Shown piece after piece: positions 24,437-35,016 of a DNA stretch of 45,416 nucleotides (positions are counted from its first letter, which is position 1; the number at the start of each line of letters is the position of its first letter). A program made the translations under genes and the position numbers. Under the pieces are notes generated by a model that saw only the letters and a program-made list of their open reading frames with translations, ran no database searches and had not been told where the DNA came from. This DNA comes from Actinomycetes bacterium. GTDB taxonomy: Bacteria; Actinomycetota; Acidimicrobiia; Acidimicrobiales; RAAP-2. The stretch lies in the NCBI GenBank assembly GCA_021785695.1, contig JAJYEQ010000013.1, forward strand, positions 1 to 45,416. The letters are read 5' to 3'.

Positions 24437-25276
24437 ATGACGGTCTCGGTCGGCGTGGTGGGCAGCGCCAACGTCGACCTCGTCGTGCGCGTCGCGGCCC
24501 TGCCGCGAAGGGGGCAGACCGTGCTCGGCGGCGACGTTGAGCGCCGCAGCGGTGGCAAGGGGGCCAACCAGGCCGTGGCCGCCGCCGCGGCCGGGGCCGA
24601 CGTCGTGCTCTTCGCCCGCCTGGGCGACGACGAGTCGGGCCGCTGGCTGGCCCGCCAGCTCACGGCCCGCGGCGTCGCCCTCGGGGGGCTCGGCGCGTCG
24701 GCGCTCCCCACCGGAGTGGCCCTCATCACCGTGGAGGAGGGGGGCGAGAACACCATCGTCGTGGCCCCGGGGGCCAACGCCGAGCTCGACCTGCGCGGGA
24801 TCGACCTGGGCGCCTTCGACGTGGTCGTCGCCCAGCTCGAGGTCGGAGACGACGCGCTGCGCCAGGCGATGGCGGCGCGACGCCTGGTGCTCAACGTCGC
24901 GCCCGCACGCCCGGTGCCTCCCGAGGTCCTGGCGGCTGCGGCGGTGGTGGTGGCCAACGAGACCGAGGCCGAGACCCTCGACCTGGCGGCGCTGTCCAGC
25001 GCCGTCGTCACGCGCGGGGCCGCCGGCGCCGTGCACTACCGGCACGGGCGCGAGGTGGCGCGCGCGGTCCCCCCGGCGGTCGCCGTGGTCGACACGGTGG
25101 GGGCCGGTGACGTCTTTTGCGCCACCTACGCGGTGCGCCGGGCCGCCGGCGACGACGACGCGGCCGCCCTGCGCTACGCGGTGACCGCCGGGGCGCTGGC
25201 CACCCGGGCCCGCGGGGCCCAGGGGGCCGTCCCCACGACCGAGGAGGTGAACGCATGGCTCGCACGCGCATCGTGA
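24437..25276 (+). CDS. PfkB-family sugar kinase, ribokinase-like
   Basis: The 279-residue kinase has a ribokinase-type start (VGVVGSANVDLVVRVAALPRRGQT), followed by RRSGGKGANQAVAAAAAGADV, the substrate-binding GG motif, at residues about 35-55. VVDTVGAGDVFCATYAVRRAAG near 215-235 is the D-T-x-G-A-G-D catalytic and anion-hole motif. It phosphorylates ribose or a related sugar with ATP. It lies 4 bases after the binding-protein gene and overlaps the nucleoside hydrolase by 22 bases. A likely role is to trap ribose released by that hydrolase. Confidence 0.88.
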   Translation: MTVSVGVVGSANVDLVVRVAALPRRGQTVLGGDVERRSGGKGANQAVAAAAAGADVVLFARLGDDESGRWLARQLTARGVALGGLGASALPTGVALITVEEGGENTIVVAPGANAELDLRGIDLGAFDVVVAQLEVGDDALRQAMAARRLVLNVAPARPVPPEVLAAAAVVVANETEAETLDLAALSSAVVTRGAAGAVHYRHGREVARAVPPAVAVVDTVGAGDVFCATYAVRRAAGDDDAAALRYAVTAGALATRARGAQGAVPTTEEVNAWLARAS

Positions 25277-26186
25277 TCGACACGGATCCCGGCGTCGACG
25301 ACGCGGTGGCCATCCTGCTGGCCCTGGCCAGCGAGGAGCTCGACGTGCTGGCCCTGACCAGCGTGGCCGGCAACGTCGACGTCGACCAGACGACCCGCAA
25401 CGCGCGCCGGCTGATCGACCTGGCCGGGCGGCCCGACGTCCCGGTGGCCCGCGGCGCGGCCGGTCCCCTGGTGAGCACGGCACGCTTCGAGGACGGCCAC
25501 GTCCACGGCCACGACGGGCTGGGCGACCTGACCTGGGACGAGCCGGCGGTCCCCGAGACCGGCGAGCACGCCGTCGACCTGATCGCGCGCCGGGCCCGTG
25601 AGGCGCCCCTGACCATCGTGGCGATTGGCCCGCTGACCAACCTGGCCCTGCTGCGCGTGCGCTACCCGGGCATCGAGGCGGCCATCGAGCGCGTCGTGAT
25701 CATGGGCGGCGCGTCCTTCGCGGGCAACGTCACCGCGGCCGCCGAGTTCAACGTCTGGTTCGACCCCGAGGCCGCCGCCAGCGTGCTGGCCGGACCCTGG
25801 CCGATCACCTTGCTGCCCCTGGACCTGACGCACCAGGCCACCCTCACCGACGTCGACCTGGCCTACTTCGCCGGCCTCGGCACCCAGGTGGGCACGCGCG
25901 TGGCCGGCATGCTCGAGCCCTACGCCGCCTACCACGAGCGCTGGCACGGGAACCGCGACGTCATCATGCACGACGCGACCGCCGTCTACGAGGTCCTGGT
26001 CCCCGGGGCCATCGCCTCGCGGGGTGCCCACCTGGCCGTCGAGACGGGCGGGACGCTCACGCGCGGCATGACCGTGATCGACCGGCGCCGCGCCCACGCC
26101 GAGCGGCCCACGCGGGTGGGCGAGCACCTGGACCGCGAGCACTTCGTGGCCCTGGTGCGCGAGCGCCTGGCCCGCTACCCGCTGGC

Positions 26187-26190
<4 letters not shown>
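25255..26190 (+). CDS. Inosine/uridine-preferring nucleoside hydrolase
   Basis: The 311-residue enzyme has the calcium-binding [20 protein letters not shown] motif at residues 5-24. [14 protein letters not shown] and [27 protein letters not shown] follow, and the C-terminal [11 protein letters not shown] carries the His that activates the leaving base. It splits ribosides into base and ribose. GAGGAGG before the ATG sets the start inside the kinase gene. It ends the importer operon and converges with ahcY, the two stop codons overlapping. Confidence 0.92.
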
Positions 26191-27632
<1,442 letters not shown>

Positions 27633-27699
27633 GGGGTCTCCTTGATGGGTGGGGCGGCGCACGGCCCCGATGCGCTGTCCATGCTAGGGCCCCGAGGGT

Positions 27700-28776
27700 C
27701 TAGACCCCGACGCGGAAGTCGACCACGTCGCCGTCGCGCATCAGGTAGTCGCGCCCCTCGATGCGGGCCCGACCCGCGGCCCGCGCGGCCACCACCGAGC
27801 CCAGCTCGACCAGGTCGTCGTAGGAGACGACCTCGGCCTTGATGAAGTGGGTGGCGAAGTCCGAGTGGATCACCCCGGCCGCCTCGGGCGCCGTCGCCCC
27901 CTGGCGGATGGTCCAGGCGCGCGCCTCCTTGGGCCCGGCCGTGAGGAAGGTCTGGAGTCCCAAGGTGGCAAAGCCGACCCGGGCCAGTTGGGCCAGCCCC
28001 GCCTCGTGCTGACCGTAGGAGGCCAGCAGCTCGGTGGCGTCGGCCTCGTCGAGGTCGACCAGCTCGGCCTCGAGCTTGGCGCACAGCACCACCGCGGGGG
28101 CCGGCGCCACCGAGGCGATCAGCTCGCGGTGACGCGCGGAGTCACCGAGGGTGGCCTCGTCGACGTTGAAGACGTAGATGAAGGGCTTGGCGGTGAGCAG
28201 GTGCAGCTCGGCCAGGGCCGCCGGGTCCAGGTCGGGGACCGCCGAGGCCACCTGGCCCGCGTCGAGCACCTCGCGCACCCGCTGCACCGCAGCCAGGCGG
28301 GTGCGCGCCTCACCGCCGCGCTTGGACTCGCGCTCCAGGCGCGCCAGCACGCGATCGACCGTCTGGAGGTCGGCCAGGATCAGCTCGGTCTCGATGGTGG
28401 CCACGTCGCCGGTGGGGTCGACGCGACCGTCGACGTGGACCACGTCGTCGTCGACGAAGACGCGCACCACCTCGCAGATCGCGTCGGCCTCGCGGATGGC
28501 GGCCAGGAACTGGTTGCCCAGGCCCTCGCCCTCCGAGGCGCCCCGCACGATGCCGGCGATGTCGACGAAGGTCACGGTCGCCGGGACGACGCGCGCGGCG
28601 TGGACCAGCTCGGCCAGCGCTCCCAGGCGGGCGTCGGGCACGGCTACCACGCCGACGTTGGGCTCGATCGTGGCGAAGGGGTAGTTGGCCGCGAGGACGG
28701 CGTTGCGCGTCAGCGCATTGAAGAGCGTCGACTTGCCGACGTTGGGCAGTCCGACGATGCCGATGGAGAGGGCCAT
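27700..28776 (-). CDS. ychF: Ribosome-binding GTPase/ATPase YchF
   Basis: The 358-residue OBG-family P-loop protein starts [23 protein letters not shown] with G1 NVGKS. It continues with [16 protein letters not shown] and [32 protein letters not shown] (G3 region), and FNVDEATLG sits where the usual NKxD is replaced. The C-terminal TGS domain ends [14 protein letters not shown]...[18 protein letters not shown]. YchF binds the 70S ribosome and hydrolyses ATP. It lies 67 bp upstream of ahcY on the same strand. Confidence 0.95.
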   Translation of the reverse strand: MALSIGIVGLPNVGKSTLFNALTRNAVLAANYPFATIEPNVGVVAVPDARLGALAELVHAARVVPATVTFVDIAGIVRGASEGEGLGNQFLAAIREADAICEVVRVFVDDDVVHVDGRVDPTGDVATIETELILADLQTVDRVLARLERESKRGGEARTRLAAVQRVREVLDAGQVASAVPDLDPAALAELHLLTAKPFIYVFNVDEATLGDSARHRELIASVAPAPAVVLCAKLEAELVDLDEADATELLASYGQHEAGLAQLARVGFATLGLQTFLTAGPKEARAWTIRQGATAPEAAGVIHSDFATHFIKAEVVSYDDLVELGSVVAARAAGRARIEGRDYLMRDGDVVDFRVGV

Positions 28777-28917
28777 GGGTCCTCCAGGCTAGCGGGGCGA
28801 CCGCGCGCGTCTCGGGCCCTCACCGGGCCGCCGCGGGTGCCGAGGGCGCGGCGAGTTCTCGGAAAACTCCCAGCCAACTCCCATCTGGGGTGGAGCGCGG
28901 GCTGGTAGACGGGGGAG

Positions 28918-29187
28918 ATGCGCACCGGTCGTCGCGGGTCCTCGGCGTGGTCCTGGCTCCTGACGAGCGCGGCGACGGCCGTGGCCGCCGTGGGCATCGT
29001 GGCGGCCACCAGTGGTCACCACGCCGCCCCGGCCGCGACGCAGCCGAGCGGGGCGGTGGCCCCGACGACGGCGCCGGCGGCGCGGGCCGGGACCAGCCCG
29101 CCCCCGACGATCGTGATCCACCCCGGTGGCGACGACGGGTCGCCGGGCGGTGGTGGCGGCTCGTACGGCTCGGGCGGGGACAGCTAG
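28918..29187 (+). CDS. Small predicted exported protein, unknown
   Basis: The 89-residue frame has a twin-Arg-containing basic start (MRTGRRGSS), a hydrophobic stretch to about residue 30, then Ala/Thr/Pro-rich and Gly/Ser-rich low-complexity sequence. GGGGGAG lies just ahead of the ATG. It may be a secreted or membrane-anchored small protein. It overlaps the end of the convergent propeller gene by 4 bases. No family recognised. Confidence 0.5.
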   Translation: MRTGRRGSSAWSWLLTSAATAVAAVGIVAATSGHHAAPAATQPSGAVAPTTAPAARAGTSPPPTIVIHPGGDDGSPGGGGGSYGSGGDS

Positions 29188-30638
29188 CCTCCCGGCGCGC
29201 GCAGCACCGCCGCGATGGGCGTGGTGGACTGCGCGGAGCCCCCGGCCCGCATGCCCACAGCGAGGCAGACCTGGCTCGGGCACGCGATCGCCAGCAGCAC
29301 CAGCGTGCGGTTGTACCCGGAGGTGGTGGCCAGCCACGATGCCCCGTCCCAGTGGAGGGCCCCGCCGTAGCCGGCCGCCCAGCAGGAGGCGGCTCTCACG
29401 CACGCGATGGTCCCGGGCCCCACGCCACTGCTGGCGCCGGGCTGGGCGGTGGCCCGCCAGGTCGCGGCGCGCAACTCGAGGAGGGCCGTCGAACGCGCCT
29501 CTCCCGCGCTGATCCAGCAGCCCGTGGGCCCGGTGCACCACAGGCTGTTGGCCACGCCGGGCCCCGCGGGCCCCGTTCGCACCCACGTCGACCCGACTAG
29601 CCGCTGGATGAAGAGCTGGCCGAGGAGCGGGTAGGCGTCGGTCGCCCCGGCCACCCAGCAGCTCTGCGCCGCGGCGCACGCGACGGCGTTGAACATCGTG
29701 TCGGGGGGGGTGGGGTCAACGACCGCGCTCCACGCCTGCCCGTTCCAGTGCTCGAGCAGTCCGTGCATCGCGCGGGTGGCCCCGTCGGTGTAGCCCGCGG
29801 CCCAGCAGTCCTGCGTGGTGACGCACGTCAGGGATCGCAAGATGTCACCGTTGGGCGTGGGGGGGCTCGTCGCGGGCACGACGCGCCACGAGTGGCCTCG
29901 CAGCTGGGCGGCGTAGACCCGCGGGGCGTCGCGCCCGACAGCCAGGCAGTCGCCCGGGGCGGGGCAGGCGATGGCGTACAGGGTGGCCCCCACAGTGGTC
30001 GGCGCGGGGAAGTCGACCCACGACGTGCCCGTCCATCGCTCGACCAGGGGTCGCGCCGGACCCGCGCCGCGGCCCTGGTACCCGACCGCCAGGCACGTGC
30101 CACCCGCGCAGGCGACGCCGCTCAGCCCGCCCCAGGCGCCCGGCGACGCCGTCGCGACGACCTGGACGGTGCCCGCCGTGCTCGGCGTGCGACCCGACCC
30201 GGGCGCCCCGGGCCCGGCGGGTCCGACCGCCGTGGTGAAGGTGAGGAGGCCCGAAGTCGCCGAGCCCGCGCTGTTGGTCGCGACGACCCGCGCGTCGTAG
30301 GTCGTCGCGGGCGAGAGCCCGCCCAGCATGATGCTGAAGGCCGTGGGCGTGGCCGCCACCGTTCCCGGGCTGCTCGGCGCGCTGACCTGGCCGAGCGCGC
30401 TGGTGCGGCCGTAGTGGACAACGACGTTGGTCGCCAGGCCCTGGGGGTTCACGCTGAGGAAGATGATGGCGTCGCTGGGTTGGGGCGGGCCGACGCTCAC
30501 GTGCCCGATGGTGGGCGGTCCGCTCGCGTGGGCCCGCGGGGCCGAGCCCGCAGGGCTCGCCGCCGCCCCGCCGGCCGCCGCCATCAGCACCGCGACGGCG
30601 CTCGCGCGCCACAGCCCCGTCCGCGTCCTCACCAGCAC
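29184..30638 (-). CDS. Secreted fibronectin III plus seven-repeat beta-propeller-like protein
   Basis: The 484-residue protein has a signal peptide (LVRTRTGLWRASAVAVLMAA... to about residue 38). A fibronectin type III-like domain follows (residues about 40-135; LSPATTYDARVVATNSAGSATSG). Seven repeats of a C-x(4-6)-C-(L/W)-x-(A/S) motif come next (for example VACAGGTCLAVGY, IACPAPGDCLAVG, LTCVTTQDCWAAG, IACVRAASCWAAG), each followed by a W-x-G-x-x-W strand. The pattern suggests a seven-bladed propeller with one disulphide per blade. It is probably a surface binding protein; the partner is unknown. The start at 30638 is followed at once by the Arg-rich signal start. Confidence 0.78.
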   Translation of the reverse strand: MLVRTRTGLWRASAVAVLMAAAGGAAASPAGSAPRAHASGPPTIGHVSVGPPQPSDAIIFLSVNPQGLATNVVVHYGRTSALGQVSAPSSPGTVAATPTAFSIMLGGLSPATTYDARVVATNSAGSATSGLLTFTTAVGPAGPGAPGSGRTPSTAGTVQVVATASPGAWGGLSGVACAGGTCLAVGYQGRGAGPARPLVERWTGTSWVDFPAPTTVGATLYAIACPAPGDCLAVGRDAPRVYAAQLRGHSWRVVPATSPPTPNGDILRSLTCVTTQDCWAAGYTDGATRAMHGLLEHWNGQAWSAVVDPTPPDTMFNAVACAAAQSCWVAGATDAYPLLGQLFIQRLVGSTWVRTGPAGPGVANSLWCTGPTGCWISAGEARSTALLELRAATWRATAQPGASSGVGPGTIACVRAASCWAAGYGGALHWDGASWLATTSGYNRTLVLLAIACPSQVCLAVGMRAGGSAQSTTPIAAVLRAPGG

Positions 30639-30663
30639 CCCCCTGCGCAGCGGTCCTGGCGCC

Positions 30664-31242
30664 TCAGCGTACTGGCGCGACCGGCGTCGCTGGAGTCACC
30701 CGCGATCCTGGAGAGGCCTCGTCCACCAGTACGCGGACCAGGCGGGCCGCCTCGCGCACCAGGTCGGCGCTCGGCGAGACCCTCTGGGCGGCCATGGCGC
30801 CCCAGTAGCACAGCAGGAGGCGGTCCCCGAGCTCGGCCCCGCCGCCGAGGTCGGCGGCGAAGAAGGCCGCGAGGCGCTCGGCGAAGGCGGCCACCACCCG
30901 CCGGGCCGGCGCGTGGGGCGCCAGCTCCACGGCCGCGTTGAGGAAGGGGCAGCCCACGAAGCCGGGCTGGGCGGTGACCTCGACCAGGTCGGCGAAGAAG
31001 GCGAGCGTCGCGCCTCCCGGGACGGTGCGCTCGAGCGCTTCGAGACGCCCCTCGACGCGGGCCAGCGCTGCTGCCAGGTAGGCGGCCACCAGGTCGTCCT
31101 TGCCGGCGAAGTTGTTGTAGAGGCTGGCCTTGGCCACGCCGGCGCGCTCGATCACCCGGTCGATGCCCGTGGCGGTGATGCCCTCGTGGTAGAAGAGGTC
31201 GCTGGCCGCCTCGAGGAGGCGCTCGCGCGCCGAGCCACTCAC
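30664..31242 (-). CDS. TetR-family transcriptional regulator
   Basis: The 192-residue protein has an N-terminal TetR HTH (RERLLEAASDLFYHEGITATGIDRVIERAGVAKASLYNNFAGKDDLV, residues about 6-51). The C-terminal region resembles the TetR_C family with a GCPFLNAAVELAP motif around residue 100. That motif, with a Cys before Pro-Phe, is common in regulators of the YxaF/LmrA/AcuR type. A GTG at 31242 is used. It diverges from the glutaredoxin-reductase gene with 58 bp between starts and an inverted repeat, so it probably represses both. Confidence 0.88.
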   Translation of the reverse strand: MSGSARERLLEAASDLFYHEGITATGIDRVIERAGVAKASLYNNFAGKDDLVAAYLAAALARVEGRLEALERTVPGGATLAFFADLVEVTAQPGFVGCPFLNAAVELAPHAPARRVVAAFAERLAAFFAADLGGGAELGDRLLLCYWGAMAAQRVSPSADLVREAARLVRVLVDEASPGSRVTPATPVAPVR

Positions 31243-31251
31243 CGGCCCAGG

Positions 31252-31273
31252 ATACCAGACAGACCGGTATACT
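31252..31273 (+). promoter_or_regulatory. Divergent operator and -10 of the Grx-reductase gene
   Basis: ATACC (31252-31256) and GGTAT (31266-31270) form an inverted repeat with a 9-base centre. A good -10 TATACT (31268-31273) overlaps its right arm, 27 bases before the GTG of the Grx-reductase gene. This is the likely TetR operator. Confidence 0.5.
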
Positions 31274-31300
31274 CAGTGCATCGACACCGAGAGGAGCGAT

Positions 31301-32515
31301 GTGGAGACGACCCCCCTGCTCGTCATTGGCGCCAGCTGGTGCCCGGACTGCCGACGGGCCAAGACCTTCCTCGGCGACCACCACGTCGCCTACGAGTGGG
31401 TCGACCTCGACGAGCACCCCGAGCACCGCGCGCGCGTCGAGGAGCTCAACGGGGGCGCCCGGGTGATCCCCACGATCATCTTTCCCGACGGGTCGCATCT
31501 GGCCGAGCCCTCCAACGACCAGCTGGCCGACAAGTTGGGGCTGGTGCGCGTGGCCCGCGAACGTGCCTACGACGTGATCGTCGTGGGTGCGGGCCCCGCC
31601 GGGCTAACCGCGGCCCTGTACCTGGCGCGCGAGGGCGCATCGACCCTGGTCGTGGAGCGCTCCGCGGTGGGGGGCCAGGTGGCCATCACCGAGCGCCTCG
31701 ACAACTACCCCGGCTTCCCCGACGGGATCGCGGGCCAGGAGCTGGCCACCCGCATGCGCCAGCAGGCCGAGCGGGCGGGCGTGGAGATCCTCGAGGCCGT
31801 CGCGGTCTCGGCGGTCGCCGCGCGCGAAGACGGGGACCTCGACGTGGTGACGCCGACGGCGACCTACCGCGCGCGGGCCGTCGTGGTGGCGACGGGCTCG
31901 ACCTACCGGCGCACCGGCGCCGAGGGCGAGGCCGACCTCATCGGGGCGGGCGTGCACTTCTGCGCGACCTGCGACGGGCCCTTCTACCGCGGAGCGCCCG
32001 AGGTGGTGGTGGTCGGGGGCGGCAACAGCGGCCTCGAGGAGGGTCTCTACCTGACCCAGTTCGCCGAGCACGTCACCGTCGTCGAGGCGGCCCCGGCTCT
32101 CACCGCGAGCCGCCGGGCCCAGGACCAGGTGGCCGCGCACCCGGCGATGGACACGCTCACCTCGACGGCGGTGGCCGCCTTCGAGGGCGACACCAGTGGC
32201 AAGCTCACCGCGGTCGTGCTCGAGGACCGCGGGAGTGGGGAGCGCCGCCGGCACCCGGCCTCGGCCGCCTTCGTGTTCATCGGGCTCGATCCCAACACCG
32301 AGGTGCTGCGCGGCCAGGTCGACCTGGACGACGCGGGCTTCATCGTGAGCGACGACCGCCTGGCGACCGCGGTGCCCGGCGTCTTCGTGGCCGGCGACGT
32401 CCGGCACGGCTCGACCAAGCAGCTCGCCGCCGCGACCGGCGAGGGCGCGACCGTCGCGCTGGCCGTGCGCCACCACCTCGGGCGCGTGGCGTCCGCGGTG
32501 GTCGCGGGGTCCTAG
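31301..32515 (+). CDS. Glutaredoxin (mycoredoxin-like)-thioredoxin reductase fusion
   Basis: The 404-residue protein has a glutaredoxin-like domain at residues 1-80 with a C14-P-D-C17 active site and the cis-Pro region VIPTIIFPDG. A thioredoxin reductase follows: FAD-binding VVGAGPAGL (95-103), redox pair C221-A-T-C224, and GGGNSGLEEGLYL nucleotide site. Where NADPH-type reductases have H-R-R-x-x-x-R-A, this protein has VVEAAPALTAS (260-270), close to the LLEFAPEMKA stretch of NADH-using AhpF. It may use NADH and pass electrons straight to its own Grx domain. GAGGAG precedes the GTG. A TetR gene is divergent. Confidence 0.92.
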   Translation: METTPLLVIGASWCPDCRRAKTFLGDHHVAYEWVDLDEHPEHRARVEELNGGARVIPTIIFPDGSHLAEPSNDQLADKLGLVRVARERAYDVIVVGAGPAGLTAALYLAREGASTLVVERSAVGGQVAITERLDNYPGFPDGIAGQELATRMRQQAERAGVEILEAVAVSAVAAREDGDLDVVTPTATYRARAVVVATGSTYRRTGAEGEADLIGAGVHFCATCDGPFYRGAPEVVVVGGGNSGLEEGLYLTQFAEHVTVVEAAPALTASRRAQDQVAAHPAMDTLTSTAVAAFEGDTSGKLTAVVLEDRGSGERRRHPASAAFVFIGLDPNTEVLRGQVDLDDAGFIVSDDRLATAVPGVFVAGDVRHGSTKQLAAATGEGATVALAVRHHLGRVASAVVAGS

Positions 32516-33630
32516 TCGACCGCCAGGGCGTCGGCCAGGATCGTGCCTACCTGGTCGGACTCCAGGAGGAACCCGTCGTGGCCCGCCGGCGAGGTGATGA
32601 TGCGCGCCGGGCCCGAGCGGGGGATGAGGCGCGCGAGCTCGTCTTGGAGCTCGCGGGGGTAGAGCCGGTCCGAGGCGATGCCGGCCACCGTGACGGGCAC
32701 CCGCACCGACTTGAGCGCCGCGACCACGCCGCCGCGCCCGCGCCCCACGTCGTGGTGGTTCATGGCCTCGGAGAGCACGATGTAGCTGTTGGGGTCGAAG
32801 CGCGCCACCAGCTTGTCGCCGGCGTGGCGGAGGTAGGACTCGATTGCGTAGCGCCCACCGTCCAGGACCGCGCGGTCGTCCTGGGCCTCGCGCCCGAAGC
32901 GGTCCTCGAACTCGGTCCACGTGCGGTAGCTGAACTGACCGATACCGCGGGCGATGGCCAGGCCGGTCACGGGCGCGTCCCCGTCGTAGTAGTCGCCCCC
33001 GCGGAAGTTGGCGTCGGCCTCGATGGCGCGCACCTGCAGCGAGCACAGGGCGATCTGATCGGCGGTGCCGGCCGCTCCGGCCGCGAGCACCACGGCGCGC
33101 GCGACCCGGTCGGGCAGGCCGACCGCCCACTCCAGGGCCCGCATCGCGCCCATCGACCCACCCACGACGGCGGCGAAGCGCTCGATGCCCAGCTGATCGG
33201 CTAGGCGGGCCTCGATCGCCACCTGGTCCCGGATCGTGACGACGGGGAAGCGCGAGCCGTACGGGTGGCCGGTGGGGTCCAGGCTCGAGGGGCCGGTGGT
33301 GCCCTGGCAGCCGCCCAGGACGTTGGGGCACACCAGGAAGAACCGGTCGGTGTCGAGGGGCTGGCCCGGGCCCACCAGGGCGTCCCACCAGCCGGGGGAC
33401 GGGTGCCCCGGCCCGGCCGGGCCGGCCAGGTGGGAGTCGCCGGTCAGCGCGTGCAGCACCAGCACCGCGTTGGTGCGGTGCGCGTTGAGGTGGCCCCAGG
33501 TCTCGTAGGCCACGCTCACCTCGTCGAGGTGCCCGCCGCCCTCCAGGTCGATGCCCCCCGGAGCGTCGAGGCGCGCCAGGATCCGCTCCCCCGGGTCATC
33601 ACCCGGGCGCCAGTAGGTGGCCGGGCTCAC
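32512..33630 (-). CDS. metX: Homoserine O-acetyltransferase
   Basis: The 372-residue alpha/beta hydrolase-fold acyltransferase has Ser159 in VVGGSMGAMRALEW, Asp321 in IASDRLYP, and His351 in SPAGHDGFLLESD. NAVLVLHALTGDSHLAG and CPNVLGGCQGTTGPSS are the MetX signatures. It makes O-acyl-L-homoserine for MetY; acetyl is assumed because actinobacterial MetX usually uses acetyl-CoA, and a succinyl donor cannot be excluded by eye. Its start overlaps the metY stop by 4 bases. Confidence 0.94.
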   Translation of the reverse strand: MSPATYWRPGDDPGERILARLDAPGGIDLEGGGHLDEVSVAYETWGHLNAHRTNAVLVLHALTGDSHLAGPAGPGHPSPGWWDALVGPGQPLDTDRFFLVCPNVLGGCQGTTGPSSLDPTGHPYGSRFPVVTIRDQVAIEARLADQLGIERFAAVVGGSMGAMRALEWAVGLPDRVARAVVLAAGAAGTADQIALCSLQVRAIEADANFRGGDYYDGDAPVTGLAIARGIGQFSYRTWTEFEDRFGREAQDDRAVLDGGRYAIESYLRHAGDKLVARFDPNSYIVLSEAMNHHDVGRGRGGVVAALKSVRVPVTVAGIASDRLYPRELQDELARLIPRSGPARIITSPAGHDGFLLESDQVGTILADALAVD

Positions 33631-34925
33631 CGGCCCGTGGCGGCCTCGAACCCTCGAGCGAGGTCGACCATGAGGTCCTCCAGGGACTCGAGGCCCACCG
33701 ACAGCCGGATCAGGTCGGGCGACACCCCCGAGCTGCGCTGCTCGTCGGGCGTCAGCTGGGAGTGCGTGGTTGATGCCGGGTGGATCGCGAGGCTCCGCAC
33801 GTCACCGACGTTAGCCAAGTGGCTGAACAGCGTGAGGCCCTCGATGAAGCGGCGTCCCGCCGCGGCGTCCCCGCGGATGCCGAAGGCGATGATGGCCCCC
33901 GCTCCCCGGGGCAGGTCGCGCCGCTGGCGCTCGTGCCAGGGGCTCGACGCCAAGCCGGCGTAGGCGACCCAGGCGACGTCGGCGCGCTCCTCGAGCCAGG
34001 CGGCGATCGCCGTGGCGTTGGCCACGTGGCGCTCCATGCGCAAGCTGAGGGTCTCGATGCCCTGGAGGATGAGGAAGGCGTTGAAGGGCGAGATGGCCGC
34101 TCCCATGTCCCGCAGGTACTGCAGGCGGGCCTTGAGCACGAAGCGCGCCGCGTGCAGCGGCTCGGGCAGCTCGGCCAGCACCAGCCCGTGGTAGCTGGGG
34201 TCGGGCGCCGAGAAGGCCGGGAACCGCCCGCTGGCCTCGTAGTCGAAGTGCCCACCGTCCACGATGATGCCGCCGATCGAGGTCCCGTGGCCCCCGAGGA
34301 ACTTGGTGGCCGAGTGCACGACGATGTCGGCACCCCGGTCGAGGGGACGCGCGAGGTAGGGCGTGGCCAGCGTGTTGTCCACCACCAGGGGGACGCCCGC
34401 CGCGTGGGCCACGGCGGCCACGGCGGCCACGTCGAGCACGTCACCCCTGGGATTGCCCAGCATCTCGGCGTAGAAGGCGCGCGTGCGTGGCGTGACCGCC
34501 CGCGCCCAGGCCTCCGGGTCGTCGGGCTCGGTGACGAACGTGACGTCGATGCCGAGCTTGGGCAGCGTGTGGCGCAGCAGGGAGTACGTGCCGCCGTACA
34601 GGGAGCTCGAGGCGACGACGTGACCGCCGCCCTCGGCCAGGGTCAGCAGGGTCACGGTCTCGGCGGCCTGGCCCGACGCCACGGCCAGGGCGGCCACGCC
34701 GTGCTCCAGGGCGGCGACGCGCTCTTCGAGCACGGCCTGGGTCGGGTTCATGATGCGGGTGTAGATGTTGCCGCTCTCGCGCAGGTCGAAGAGCGCGGCG
34801 GCGTGCTCGGTGTCGCGGAACACGAAGCTGCTGGTCTGGTAGATGGGCACGGCGCGCGCTCCCGTCACCGGGTCGGGCACCGCGCCCGCGTGGATCTGCT
34901 GCGTCTCGAAGCCCCAGTCGCTCAC
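33627..34925 (-). CDS. metY: O-acetylhomoserine sulfhydrylase
   Basis: The 432-residue PLP enzyme of the Cys/Met metabolism family starts WGFETQQIHAGAVPDPVTGARAVPIYQTSSFVF. YTRIMNPTQAVLEERVAALE follows, and the PLP-Lys is in VHSATKFLGGHGTSIGG (about residue 208). Length and the SLRMERHVANA motif fit MetY rather than cystathionine gamma-synthase. It converts O-acetylhomoserine and sulfide to homocysteine. The GTG start is at 34925. It is coupled to metX; a promoter lies in the 91-bp gap upstream. Confidence 0.93.
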   Translation of the reverse strand: MSDWGFETQQIHAGAVPDPVTGARAVPIYQTSSFVFRDTEHAAALFDLRESGNIYTRIMNPTQAVLEERVAALEHGVAALAVASGQAAETVTLLTLAEGGGHVVASSSLYGGTYSLLRHTLPKLGIDVTFVTEPDDPEAWARAVTPRTRAFYAEMLGNPRGDVLDVAAVAAVAHAAGVPLVVDNTLATPYLARPLDRGADIVVHSATKFLGGHGTSIGGIIVDGGHFDYEASGRFPAFSAPDPSYHGLVLAELPEPLHAARFVLKARLQYLRDMGAAISPFNAFLILQGIETLSLRMERHVANATAIAAWLEERADVAWVAYAGLASSPWHERQRRDLPRGAGAIIAFGIRGDAAAGRRFIEGLTLFSHLANVGDVRSLAIHPASTTHSQLTPDEQRSSGVSPDLIRLSVGLESLEDLMVDLARGFEAATGR

Positions 34926-34933
34926 TCTCGCCT

Positions 34934-34988
34934 CCGTGGTCGCTCGCCGTGGTCGAACAATCTACATAAATCCGATTGAAGTAGTCAA
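34934..34988 (-). promoter_or_regulatory. metY promoter with repeated 9-mer in the leader
   Basis: The minus strand carries TTGACT (34988-34983), an 18-bp spacer, then TAGATT (34964-34959), in an AT-rich patch unusual for this region. Two direct copies of CCGTGGTCG (plus-strand 34934-34942 and 34947-34955, 13 bp apart) lie between the promoter and the start, a possible regulator site. The leader is only about 27 bases, too short for a SAM riboswitch. Confidence 0.6.
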
Positions 34989-35016
34989 TAATAGGTGCCG
35001 ACGCCTCCCCAACCGT

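Noticed and set aside
34926..35016. SAM riboswitch upstream of metY
   Set aside because: The stretch between the promoter and the start codon is about 27 bases, too short.
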